Part shown: in pieces, positions 34,973 through 43,095 of the stretch | Layout: every line of letters starts with the position of its first letter | Position numbering within the stretch: the stretch's first letter is position 1 | Source: Mesorhizobium australicum | GTDB taxonomy: Bacteria > Pseudomonadota > Alphaproteobacteria > Rhizobiales > Rhizobiaceae | Direction: 5' to 3' | Assembly (NCBI RefSeq): GCF_900177325.1 | Contig: NZ_FXBL01000002.1 | Location: forward strand, 132,348 to 196,347 | Length of the DNA stretch: 64,000 nucleotides | Notes under the pieces: generated by a model | Told to the model about the DNA's origin: nothing | Seen by the model: only the letters and a program-made list of their open reading frames with translations | The model's database searches: none | Position numbers and translations under genes: made by a program

Positions 34973-36609
34973 CAGGCGGCCTCTTGCCGGGCGTCTCCGG
35001 CGGGAGACCAGTTCCACGGCAGCAGTTCAGGTACTCTGGATACGGGGAAGCTGGGCATCCTGGCGAGCACGTCCGCCAGCCAGGCCTGCGGGTCGATATT
35101 GTTCATCTTTGCCGTAACGATCAGGGAATACATGAAAGCGGCGCGCTCGCCTCCGCGCTGGGAACCGGCGAAGAGCCATGCCTTTCTGCCGAGAGCGATA
35201 CCGCGCAGAGCGCGTTCGGCGGCGTTGTTCGTAAGACAAAGCCTGCCGTCTTCGAGGAAACGGGTGAAGGCCTCCCAGCGTCCCTCCTTCTCGAACATGT
35301 AGTTGATCGCCTTGGCAACGGGATTGTGCCTGGACATTTGCGCGCGCTGGGCCTTGAGCCAGTCGTGCAATTCCTCGACGAGAGGGCGGGCATGCTGCTG
35401 TCGGGCAGCAAGCCGCTTCTCGGCAGGCATACCGTTTATCCCACGCTCGATGTCGAACAGGGCGTCGATAAGAGCCACGGCCTGAAACGCGACAGGCGAG
35501 ATCTCGTGACCGGGTTTGCCTTTGCGCACATTGCCGGCAATGTCTGCCAGTTCGAAGAACTTGCGCCGCGCATGGCTCCAGCACAGGGCGCTGAGCACCG
35601 GCGCGGGGCTGCGGCCTGCACGATAGAGGTCGTTGTAGCCACCGTAGGCGTCAGCCTGCAGTGTGCCGCTCCATCCAGCGAGATGCCGGTTGGGATGGGT
35701 CTTCTCACGATCGGAAGAGAAGTAGAAAAGTGCCGCGGGAGGAGCGCCGCCCGCGAAGGGGCGGTCATCGCGGACGTAGGTCCAGAGCCGGGCCTGCCTC
35801 GTTGCTCCCCGAGCCAGAAGCGGCACGGTGGTGTCATCCCCATGCAACCTCTCGGCGGCGAGAACATGTGCCCGGATCAGATCATGGACCGGCTGCAGGG
35901 CGGTGGCGCAAGCGCCGACCTGATCGGCCAGCGTGGAGAGGCTGAGATCGACGCCTTCCCTGGCATAACGCTCGGCCTGGCGGTTCAGGGGCTGATGCTG
36001 GCCGAACTTCTCGAAGAGGATCGTCGCCAGCAGGTTCGGTCCCGCCCATCCGCGCGGTGTGGCATGGAAGGGCGCCGGTGGCTGGCTAATCTTCTCGCAA
36101 TCCCGGCAGGTGAACTTCTCGCGCACCGTCTGGATTACCTTCCACTGGCGAGGGATCATCTCCAGCGTCTCGGTTATGTCTTCGCCCATCTTCAAGATTC
36201 GGGGCGAACCGCAGCAGGTGCAGGTCGAGGGAGCCTCGATAACCAGACGCTCGCGCGGTAAGTGTTCCGGAAATGGTTTGCGCACCGGACGACGACGTTC
36301 GAAGGCGGAAACATTCGTGTTCTTCGCCGCGGCGCGTTCTGCCGCTATCTCGTCTTCGGTTGCGTCGGCCTCGAGTTCTTCGAGCTGCAACTCCATCTGG
36401 TCGATCAGCCGGGCACGGCGTTCCGAACTCTGGCCATACTGCTCGCGTCGCAATTTGGCGATCTCGAGCTTGAGGTGCCTGATCATCGCCTCGGAGCTTG
36501 AGACGACGGCGCGGACCTGCGCAAGTTCGGTCTCGGCCAAGACGGCGCGAGCCTCCGATGCCGCAAGCGCTTCGCGTAATCTGGCAATCTCCGAAGCGGC
36601 TTCATCCAT
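34972..36609 (-). CDS. IS66-family transposase TnpC, element 1
   Basis: 545 aa. An N-terminal coiled coil (about 1-75) and the charged linker lead to a zinc-finger-like CTCCGSPRILKMGEDITETLEMIPRQWKVIQ and CRDCEKISQPPAP, then the DDE_Tnp_IS66 domain (YRAGRSPAPVLSALCWSHARRKF, RLCLTNNAAERALRGIALGRKAWLFAGSQRGGERAA). Intact. It is translated after tnpB, 60 bases away. Confidence 0.95.
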   Translation of the reverse strand: MDEAASEIARLREALAASEARAVLAETELAQVRAVVSSSEAMIRHLKLEIAKLRREQYGQSSERRARLIDQMELQLEELEADATEDEIAAERAAAKNTNVSAFERRRPVRKPFPEHLPRERLVIEAPSTCTCCGSPRILKMGEDITETLEMIPRQWKVIQTVREKFTCRDCEKISQPPAPFHATPRGWAGPNLLATILFEKFGQHQPLNRQAERYAREGVDLSLSTLADQVGACATALQPVHDLIRAHVLAAERLHGDDTTVPLLARGATRQARLWTYVRDDRPFAGGAPPAALFYFSSDREKTHPNRHLAGWSGTLQADAYGGYNDLYRAGRSPAPVLSALCWSHARRKFFELADIAGNVRKGKPGHEISPVAFQAVALIDALFDIERGINGMPAEKRLAARQQHARPLVEELHDWLKAQRAQMSRHNPVAKAINYMFEKEGRWEAFTRFLEDGRLCLTNNAAERALRGIALGRKAWLFAGSQRGGERAAFMYSLIVTAKMNNIDPQAWLADVLARMPSFPVSRVPELLPWNWSPAGDARQEAA

Positions 36610-36669
36610 GGTGGAAAGGTTACCATGATAGCCGCCGAAAACCTAACAAAAACAGATAAATATGGACGA

Positions 36670-37020
36670 TCAACCTGCCTTCGAAGGTCGCTGCGTCCAG
36701 CGCGGATTACGCCAGTCGATCCCTTCGAGAAGATAGCCCAATTGCGCTGACGAAACAGGAACGGCAGAGCCGATATGGCTGATTGGCCAGATGAACTTTC
36801 CGGCCTCCAGGCGCTTCATATAGAGCGACATGCCAACCCCGTCATGCCACAGGACCTTGATCAGATCGCCCTTGCGTCCCCGGAAACAAAAGAGTTCGCC
36901 GCCATGAGGATCGCGCCCGAGCCCTTCCTGCACCTTCAGCGCCAGGCTGTTCATGCCGCAACGCATGTCCGTCACGCCACCCGCGATCCAGACCTTCACC
37001 CCGGCCGGAAATGCGATCAT
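36670..37020 (-). CDS. IS66-family TnpB, element 1
   Basis: 116 aa with the family motif VWIAGGVTDMRCGMNSLALKVQEGLGRDPHGGELFCFRGRKGDLIKVLWHDG. Needed for IS66 transposition; exact role unclear. Overlaps tnpA by four bases (ATGA). Confidence 0.95.
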   Translation of the reverse strand: MIAFPAGVKVWIAGGVTDMRCGMNSLALKVQEGLGRDPHGGELFCFRGRKGDLIKVLWHDGVGMSLYMKRLEAGKFIWPISHIGSAVPVSSAQLGYLLEGIDWRNPRWTQRPSKAG

Positions 37021-37445
37021 GACGCGTCCAGAACCGGCAACAGACGGACCAGGATGTTCGGATCGAGCGAGGCCGGGATCGTCAGGCGGCGGCCATTCGG
37101 TAGACCGATCTCGATCCGCACGTCATCATCAGTCCGAGGCTGCGACACCACCTCACGAGGCTCGGCTTCCGGCGGCGAAATCGCCAGCGGCACGAAGCCA
37201 TGGTAAGCCGCACGGCCAAGAACGCCGCTCCGGTACTCCCGACGCCAGATCGTAAGCAGCGAGCGCGATAACCCGTAGCGCCGAGCCGTCGCCGAACCCT
37301 GCCGATAGCCCTGCAAGCTCTCCTCGACGATGCGGATCTTCTCTTCATCCGTCCAGACCCGCCGACGGCCCAGGTCACCGGCAGCCAGAACCTCAATTTG
37401 TGAAACGACTGTAGCGCATGACATAAGGCATGCACTTAAAGCCAA
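37017..37445 (-). CDS. IS66-family TnpA, element 1
   Basis: 142 aa. The helix-turn-helix region is RRRVWTDEEKIRIVEESLQGYRQGSATARRYGLSRSLLTIWRREYR. The true start may be some residues inside the open frame. C-terminal domain GLPNGRRLTIPASLDPNILVRLLPVLDAS is typical. Confidence 0.92.
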   Translation of the reverse strand: MALSACLMSCATVVSQIEVLAAGDLGRRRVWTDEEKIRIVEESLQGYRQGSATARRYGLSRSLLTIWRREYRSGVLGRAAYHGFVPLAISPPEAEPREVVSQPRTDDDVRIEIGLPNGRRLTIPASLDPNILVRLLPVLDAS

Positions 37446-37484
37446 TCATCAAATCATGGCAGACGGCTTTCGGCGCAGGGGTAC

Positions 37485-37583
37485 CCCTGATCGACCCGGA
37501 TCTTCGGATAGCCGATCGTGGGGCAAACCTGTTCCAGCGTCCTGACCACATCTTCGGCCCGGTAGCTGAACCGCGGGTCGAGC
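37485..37583 (-). pseudogene. Internal OrfB piece of the split IS3 between the two IS66 elements
   Basis: The minus strand reads ...LDPRFSYRAEDVVRTLEQVC followed by PTIGYPKIRVDQG, the part of an IS407-type OrfB just before the second catalytic Asp. It is bounded on each side by an IS66 target duplicate. Confidence 0.85.
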
Positions 37584-37688
37584 GTGAGCGTCCGGTGAGC
37601 GGATTTTGCTGAACGAGCCAGTTAGGCGATGTTCTGGCATTAGAACCAGCATTAGTGCTGACACTAATATCAGATCTGAGAGGTTGGC

Positions 37689-38051
37689 ATGGCTCGCATG
37701 GAGATCATTTCCGGCGTTGAGCGTAGGCGGCGGTGGTCGAAGGAAGCGAAGCTGGCGATATTGGCTGAAGCCGATCAACCGGGCGTTCGCATTGGTGATG
37801 TCGCTCGTCGCCATGACATTTATCCTGCGCAGATCCGTTTATGGCGGAAAACGCTTAGCCACTTGGATGTGTCAGCCTCGTTCCTGCCGGTCCACCTGGT
37901 CAACGAAATAAGCCTCGGGCAGATGCCGGCGGCCGGCGGGGGGCCAGTGCTTATCAAGATCCAGCTACGAAATGGTCGCAGTTTGAAAGTTCCGGCGGAC
38001 ATTGAACGCAAGACGCTGTCATCGTTGATCGCGTGTGTTGAGGCTGCATGA
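37689..38051 (+). CDS. IS66-family TnpA, element 2
   Basis: 120 aa: helix-turn-helix MEIISGVERRRRWSKEAKLA, then EADQPGVRIGDVARRHDIYPAQIRLWRK; C-terminal domain IQLRNGRSLKVPADIERKTLSSLIACVEAA. Overlaps tnpB by four bases. Confidence 0.93.
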   Translation: MARMEIISGVERRRRWSKEAKLAILAEADQPGVRIGDVARRHDIYPAQIRLWRKTLSHLDVSASFLPVHLVNEISLGQMPAAGGGPVLIKIQLRNGRSLKVPADIERKTLSSLIACVEAA

Positions 38052-38395
38052 TCGGGCCGACAGGAAATGTGCGGGTCTACTTGGCTTGCGGGGTGACCGA
38101 TATGCGGCGCGGTATCGATGGTCTGTCTGCTATGGTCGAGGCGGTGATCAAGGAAGCGCCGGGTTCCGGAGCGATCTTCGGGTTCCGTGGAAAGCGCGCC
38201 GACCGGATCAAGCTTCTATGGTGGGATGGCCAAGGGTTCTGCCTATTCTACAAGATTCTCGAGCGCGGATACTTTCCTTGGCCGACGGCGAAAGATGGTG
38301 TTGCGCATCTGACGCAGGCTCAGTTGTCGATGCTTGTTGAAGGGATTGACTGGCGCCGACCAGCGTGGACTTCCGCCCCTGGCCGAACGGGTTAA
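38048..38395 (+). CDS. IS66-family TnpB, element 2
   Basis: 115 aa. Contains VYLACGVTDMRRGIDGLSAMV and FRGKRADRIKLLWWDGQGFCLFYKILERG, the TnpB signature. Intact. Confidence 0.95.
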   Translation: MIGPTGNVRVYLACGVTDMRRGIDGLSAMVEAVIKEAPGSGAIFGFRGKRADRIKLLWWDGQGFCLFYKILERGYFPWPTAKDGVAHLTQAQLSMLVEGIDWRRPAWTSAPGRTG

Positions 38396-38455
38396 AAGCT
38401 ATATTTTACAGAGACATCCGAGGCAAAACGCTAGTGCTTTCGCTGCAAATCGGCT

Positions 38456-40020
38456 ATGTTTTTGGGCATGAAAGCACCGCCGCTGGACAGTCAGGACGAG
38501 CTATTGGCATTGCGCGCGCTCGTCGCTGAACAGGCGGTGAAACTCAGCGCGCAAGAAGCCGAAGTCATCAAACGCGACTCGATCATCGGTCTTCTGCGCG
38601 CGCAGCTGGAACTGCTCCGACATCGGCAGCACGGCGCATCCTCAGAAAAGATCGATCGAAAGATTGAGCAATTCGAACTGATGCTCGAGGAGATCGAATC
38701 CTCTCGCGCCGAGGCTGATGCTCGTTCCGGAAAAGGCCTGCTGCCAGATCTGGATGATACCCCCGACAAGCCGAAACGCAGACCTCTGCCGGATGGCCTT
38801 CCAACTGAAGAGCGGGTGTACGCAGCGCCCTGCAGTTGCCCGACTTGTGGTGGCCTGTCCTTCCTGAAGGCGGCCGACAAGGTGGTCCAGGTGATGGAGC
38901 ATGTGCCGGCTTCCGGCATATTGAGAAGCGCATGGTCTGTAAGGACTGCGATACAACGGTATCGGGTGAGATGCCGAGCTTGCCGATCGAGCGAGGCAAA
39001 CCTGGACCAGGACTGCTCGCACACATCATGGTCGCCAAATTTGACGATCATATCCCACTCTACCGTTTGTCCGAGATGTACGACCGGCTGGGGGTAGACA
39101 TCTCCCGCTCCGTCATGGCGGACTGGGTCGGTCGCGTGTCAGTCCTGCTGGCCCCGCTCATCCTGCTGATCAGAGCCCACATCGCGGCCGTCGATCGAAT
39201 ACACACGGACGATACCCCGGTCGATGTCCTCGACCCAGGACGAGGAAAGACGAAAACCGGCAGGGTCTGGGTCTATGTCTTCGATGGCAGCGGCTACAAG
39301 GATCCCACGCCCGGAGCGATCGCCTATTACTATAGCCCCGACCGAAAGGGCGTGCATCCGGCTGAACACCTCGCTCACTTCAGCGGCGTAATGCATGCGG
39401 ATGGGTATGCTGGCTACAGCAAGCTTTACGGCAACCAGATCATCGAAGCTGCCTGCATGGCGCATGTGCGCCGTAAGTTCCATGATGTGATCAAGCTCAA
39501 GCCATCTCCGATCGCCGACGAGGCTCTGTCGCGCATCGGTGCACTCTACGATATCGAGGACCGTATCCGCGGCATGTCGGCTGACGAGAGGCGAACACTG
39601 CGCCAGCAACACGCCAGACCCATTCTGGCGGACCTCAAGGCCTGGATTGAAACGACGCTTTCGACGCTGCCGCAGAAACAGAAGCTAGCAGAAGCGATGC
39701 GATATGCTCTCTCGCGATGGGCAGCTTTGAGCGTCTACATTGACGATGGCCGTGTCGAAATCGATAACAACATAGCTGAGCGCGCTATGAGGCCACTCGG
39801 AATTGGAAGAAAAAATTGGCTCTTTGCTGGGTCAGACAAGGGCGGCGAGCGCATCGCCAATATCCTGACCATCATCGAGACAGCTAAGCTCCATGGCCGC
39901 AATCCAGAGGCCTATCTGACAGACGTCCTGACCAGGATCCAGAGCCATCCGAAGGATCGACTTGAGGAACTGCTCCCGTGGCAGTGGGCTCCGGCAAAAG
40001 ACCGGTACGAGGCTGCGTGA
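38456..40020 (+). pseudogene. IS66-family transposase TnpC, element 2, frameshifted
   Basis: The N-terminal part (coiled coil, then PCSCPTCGGLSFLKAADKVV) is in one frame up to about 38915; the rest (MVCKDCDTTVSGEMPSLPIE through the DDE domain, with HTDDTPVDVL, HADGYAGYSKLYG and IDNNIAERAMRPLGIGRKNWLFAGSDKGGERIA) is in another. A one-base change in the zinc-finger region near 38915-38925 accounts for it. Without correction no full transposase is made. Confidence 0.85.
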
Positions 40021-40325
40021 TGGCGCGCTCAAGGATCATCTATACCCTCAAAGAGGTCGCTGAGATGATCGGCGAGAACCTCGAGTTGATCGAAGAGGTG
40101 ACCGCCAACTCGGATAATATCAGCGAGGGCGAATTGCTTTATGTCCGCGACGGCAGCGAATACGGCACGAAGGGCCTGACCGAGAACGGCGTGGACGAGC
40201 TCCAAAATCTCCTCGCCGACATAAGGACATGGGATGGTGGAATCCGCCAGTTTCTCGTCGATGAACAATGCGATCCGGATGTGGTCGAACGCGTTATGGC
40301 AGACGAGATGAAACGCGGCCTATAA
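40020..40325 (+). CDS. Small IS66-associated protein of unknown function, element 2
   Basis: 101 aa, starting MARSRIIYTLKEVAEMIGEN at the tnpC stop. Same layout as the small protein of element 1: ITANSDNI-like acidic region, LLYVRDGSEYGTKGLTENGV, LLADIRTWDGGIRQFLVDEQ. Two differing IS66 elements keeping it in the same position argues for a function in transposition or regulation. Confidence 0.75.
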   Translation: MARSRIIYTLKEVAEMIGENLELIEEVTANSDNISEGELLYVRDGSEYGTKGLTENGVDELQNLLADIRTWDGGIRQFLVDEQCDPDVVERVMADEMKRGL

Positions 40326-40370
40326 TATCGGCCTCTCAACCAAGCGAAAATGCCTTCGCCGGACGCTCAC

Positions 40371-40445
40371 GGTCGAGCACTGGGACGTAACGTGAGAACG
40401 TGTCGACGACCGTCAAGACGCGGATCTTCTTGCCCATCGCCAACT
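40371..40445 (-). pseudogene. Internal OrfB piece of the split IS3 between IS66-2 and IS5
   Basis: The minus strand reads KKIRVLTVVDTFSRYVPVLD, the strand around the first catalytic region of OrfB. It is bounded by the GGTCGAGC and AACT target duplicates. Confidence 0.88.
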
Positions 40446-41751
40446 GGACGCCTCGAAAAACCTCGCCATTGACGGCTCGGGATGATTCACTGCCCCGGTG
40501 ATTTGCCGGGAGGGGATGGATGCGGGGACAGGCCGGGTTTTGGGACATTGACGAGCGGTATGCTCGACTGAGCGAGGCGGGCGATCCTCTGGAAAAGCTG
40601 AACGCGGTGGTGCCATGGGAGGTTTTCCGAAAGCCGTTGGCCAAGGCGCTGAAACGCTCCGACGGCGCCAAGGGCGGCAGGCCGCCCTACGATGCGGTGC
40701 TGATGTTCAAGATCATGGTGTTGCAGGCGCTTTACAGTCTGTCGGATGATCAGGCCGAATTCCAGATCCAGGATCGGCTCTCGTTCATGCGTTTTCTCGG
40801 GTTGGGGCTGGGCGATCGCGTGCCTGATGCCAAGACGATCTGGCTGTTCCGCGAGCATCTCACACAAGCCCGCGCGGTGGAGAACCTGTTCGCCCGTTTC
40901 GACAAGCACCTCACCAGGGCCGGCTATCTTGCCATGGGCGGTCAGATTGTCGACGCCACCATCGTGGCGGCGCCGAAGCAGCGAAACACCGATGCCGAGA
41001 AGGCCGACATCAAAGCGGGCAAGATACCGGACGAGTGGAAAGACAAGCCCGCGAAGCTGCGCCAGAAGGATCGCGATGCGCGTTGGACGGTGAAGTTCTC
41101 GAAGGCCAAGGCGGCCGAGGATGGAAAGCCGCAACCGCGCGACATCGCCATTCCCGCCTTCGGTTACAAGAACCATGCCTCGATCGATCGCCGGCACGGC
41201 CTCATCCGTGGCTGGAATGTCACCAGCGCGGCGGCCTATGACGGCGCCCAGCTCCGCAATGTGCTCGACAAGAACAACACCAGTTCGACGGTCTGGGCCG
41301 ACACGGCTTATCGCTCGAAGAAGAACGAGGAGTGGCTGGAGAAGAACGGCTACGTTTCCGACATTCATCAGAAGAAGCCGAAAGGTCGGCCGATGAGCGA
41401 GGCGACGTCGCGGGCCAATGGTCGGAGATCGAAAACCCGCGCATTCGTCGAGCACGTCTTCGCCCAGCAGAAGTCCAGGATGGGCCTGTTCGTCCGCACC
41501 ATCGGTATCGCCCGCGCCAGAACCAAGATCGGCATGGCCAATCTCGCCTACAATCTCACCCGCTTCGTCTGGCACGAGGGGCGAACTGCGTCCGCATGAC
41601 CGCGTGAGCGGCGAAAACCGCCGTCGCAACGCCAAAATCGGCGCCCTGCGCCGGCCTAAAGACCAAAACCGAAGCAATCGCCGCGCATCAGGCCGCGCCA
41701 GACCTCATCTCCGTCCTACCAGCGCCGAAATCCGGGTAGTTCGAGGCGTCC
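40446..41751 (+). mobile_element. IS5-family insertion sequence, copy 2 (1306 bp)
   Basis: Same length as copy 1 and inverted relative to it. Ends are GGACGCCTCGAA inverted repeats; flanked by the 4-bp target duplication AACT (40442-40445 and 41752-41755). It cuts OrfB of the IS3 element between DFVHDQL and the KKIRVLT strand. Confidence 0.97.
40520..41599 (+). CDS. IS5-family transposase, copy 2
   Basis: 359 aa, the same protein as in copy 1 as far as I can read, intact with all three DDE positions. The two inverted copies enclose the transporter, urease and ami genes and could invert the 21 kb between them by recombination. Confidence 0.93.
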   Translation: MRGQAGFWDIDERYARLSEAGDPLEKLNAVVPWEVFRKPLAKALKRSDGAKGGRPPYDAVLMFKIMVLQALYSLSDDQAEFQIQDRLSFMRFLGLGLGDRVPDAKTIWLFREHLTQARAVENLFARFDKHLTRAGYLAMGGQIVDATIVAAPKQRNTDAEKADIKAGKIPDEWKDKPAKLRQKDRDARWTVKFSKAKAAEDGKPQPRDIAIPAFGYKNHASIDRRHGLIRGWNVTSAAAYDGAQLRNVLDKNNTSSTVWADTAYRSKKNEEWLEKNGYVSDIHQKKPKGRPMSEATSRANGRRSKTRAFVEHVFAQQKSRMGLFVRTIGIARARTKIGMANLAYNLTRFVWHEGRTASA

Positions 41752-41755
41752 AACT

Positions 41756-42110
41756 GGTCGTGGACGAAGTCCATCGCCCAGGTCTCGTTGGGCCGCGTGG
41801 CTTCGCAACGGTCTTCCCGCAGCTTCGCCTTGACCCGCCGCTTCGGCGTCTTGTTCCGGAGCTGAAGACCCAAATCCCTGTAAATAGGATAGGTTCGCTT
41901 CATGTTGATGTCCCAGCCTTCGCGCTTGAGCATCACGTGAATACGCCGGTAGCCGTAGCGAACCCGCGTTGCGCAGATGTCCTTGATCCGAGCCTCGATG
42001 CCGGCCTGGTCGCGGCGGCGGGACTTGTAGCGATAGGTCGAAGTGTCGAACTCCAGAACCCGGCAGGCCCGCCGGATCGACACGTTCCAATCAGCACACG
42101 TCTCCGCCAC
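41756..42110 (-). pseudogene. 5' part of the split IS3 OrfB
   Basis: Reads MAETCADWNVSIRRACRVLE, the HTH_21 part YRRIHVMLKREGWDINMKRTY and TRPNETWAMDFVHDQL with the first catalytic Asp, then ends at the IS5 insertion. All later parts of OrfB lie beyond the inserted elements. Confidence 0.9.
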
Positions 42111-42133
42111 CAGCTCGCGTTTGCGACCAGGCC

Positions 42134-42400
42134 TTACAGTTTTCGGCGGATGACGTCCTGGAGCATCTCCTTGTCCAGCGACAGGTCGGCGACGAGTTTC
42201 CGTAGCTTGGCATTCTCGTCCTCGAGCCGCTTCAGCCGCTTCATCTCCGTCGGCAGCAGCCCGTCGTATTTCTTTTTCCAGTTGAAGTAGGTCGCTTGAC
42301 TAATCCCGGCGCGGCGACAAATCTCCGCAACCGGAATCCCGTCTGCCCCCTGCTTCAGAATGAACGCCTTCTGCGCGTCCGAAAACCTCGATGCCTTCAT
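42134..42400 (-). CDS. IS3-family (IS407-like) OrfA of the split element
   Basis: 88 aa. MKASRFSDAQKAFILKQGAD, helix-turn-helix VAEICRRAGISQATYFNWKKKYDG and the coiled coil [28 protein letters not shown]. It is intact, but its partner OrfB is not. Confidence 0.9.
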   Translation of the reverse strand: MKASRFSDAQKAFILKQGADGIPVAEICRRAGISQATYFNWKKKYDGLLPTEMKRLKRLEDENAKLRKLVADLSLDKEMLQDVIRRKL

Positions 42401-42489
42401 CGTTCTCCGCTCCCCCAGCCAGGAAAGCTAGCGCGGAAAACTCCAATTATGAACGGTCCAATTCTGTGGGTTCAGAGCAACCGCCGTCG

Positions 42490-42823
42490 AAAGCCGCTAC
42501 GGACAAGTCAATCGCTTGGCGCAAACGATCGAGTGGCTCTCCGAAAACGATCGGGTACATCGCCTGCGAAACCAGAGCGATGGCGCGCGACATCGGACTG
42601 GAGCCGAGGACAACGCCCGGTACGGAGCCCGCAGTCAAACGGCATGGCAGAGGCCTTCGTAGGCCATGAAGCGCGACTACATCCGCATCTCACCCTGCCG
42701 GACGCCAGAACCGTAATGGAAAACCTTCCTTTGTGGATCGAGCGTTACAACACTCTTCATCCCCACAAAGCACTCGGCTATCGTTCACCCTGCGAGTTCA
42801 TCGCAGAGCAAACCCAACCGTGA
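42490..42823 (+). pseudogene. IS3-family (IS2-like) OrfB remnant
   Basis: Pieces in more than one frame match an IS2-type OrfB: TIEWLSEND, ARDIGLEPRTTP, SPQSNGMAEAFV with the catalytic Glu, KRDYIRI, and LPLWIERYNTLHPHKALGYRSPCEF. At least two frameshifts. It lies against the right end of the nested IS3 element. Confidence 0.85.
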
Positions 42824-42880
42824 TCGTGTCCGATCATTCAGGGGCAACAACAGTCGCCTGCCAGAACCCGAAAACTAATA

Positions 42881-42936
42881 TTGACGTCATTTTGGTTATG
42901 TGCAAGCTTTCTCTCTCAGTGGCGGGCTAGCCACTG
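42881..42936 (+). promoter_or_regulatory. TTGACG box and leader hairpin H1 (GGGCUA loop) of binding-protein gene 2
   Basis: TTGACG at 42881-42886 and the following block match the leader of gene 1. The hairpin at 42917-42936 has seven perfect pairs, CAGUGGC with GCCACUG, and loop GGGCUA. Stem positions 1, 4 and 5 differ from gene 1 with pairing kept. Confidence 0.7.
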
Positions 42937-42944
42937 TAACATCA

Positions 42945-42993
42945 GCGCCGAGTTCGACTTGCAGGTTTTCCTGCCAGTGCGATTATGTGGCGC
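42945..42993 (+). promoter_or_regulatory. Leader hairpin H2 of binding-protein gene 2
   Basis: Outer stem GCGCC/GGCGC, apical stem GCAGG/CCUGC with a UUUU loop. It begins eight bases after H1, exactly as in gene 1. Confidence 0.6.
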
Positions 42994-43095
42994 GTGGCAT
43001 TCTCAAAACTGAACATTATTTCATCGCCTGAGATGGCTGTTGTCGGCATTTGGCCGCAGCCTCGAAGGAGGTGAAAGATCAATAAGGGGAACGCA

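Larger units (their letters stand above)
34645..37484 (-). mobile_element. IS66-family element 1 (2840 bp)
   Basis: Flanked by the 8-bp target duplication CCCTGATC (34637-34644 and 37485-37492), as expected for IS66. The termini begin GTAYCC in both orientations. It contains tnpA, tnpB, tnpC and a fourth small gene. Confidence 0.9.
37584..40370 (+). mobile_element. IS66-family element 2 (2787 bp)
   Basis: Terminal inverted repeats start GTGAGCGTCCGG on both sides. The flanks carry the 8-bp target duplication GGTCGAGC (37576-37583 and 40371-40378). It is oriented opposite to element 1 and differs in sequence, so it is a separate IS66 type. Confidence 0.93.
34286..42482 (-). mobile_element. 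IS3-family (IS407-like) element split by three later insertions
   Basis: Four pieces (about 34286-34644, 37485-37583, 40371-40445 and 41752-42482) join into roughly 1.2 kb, the normal size of such an IS, once two IS66 elements and one IS5 element with their target duplicates are removed. The ends share TTGCTCTGA-N-CCCA as inverted repeats. OrfB reads across the joints: ...WAMDFVHDQL | KKIRVLTVVDTFSRYVPVLD | PRFSYRAEDVV...KIRVDQG | FVSRDLDLWAY.... Confidence 0.92.
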
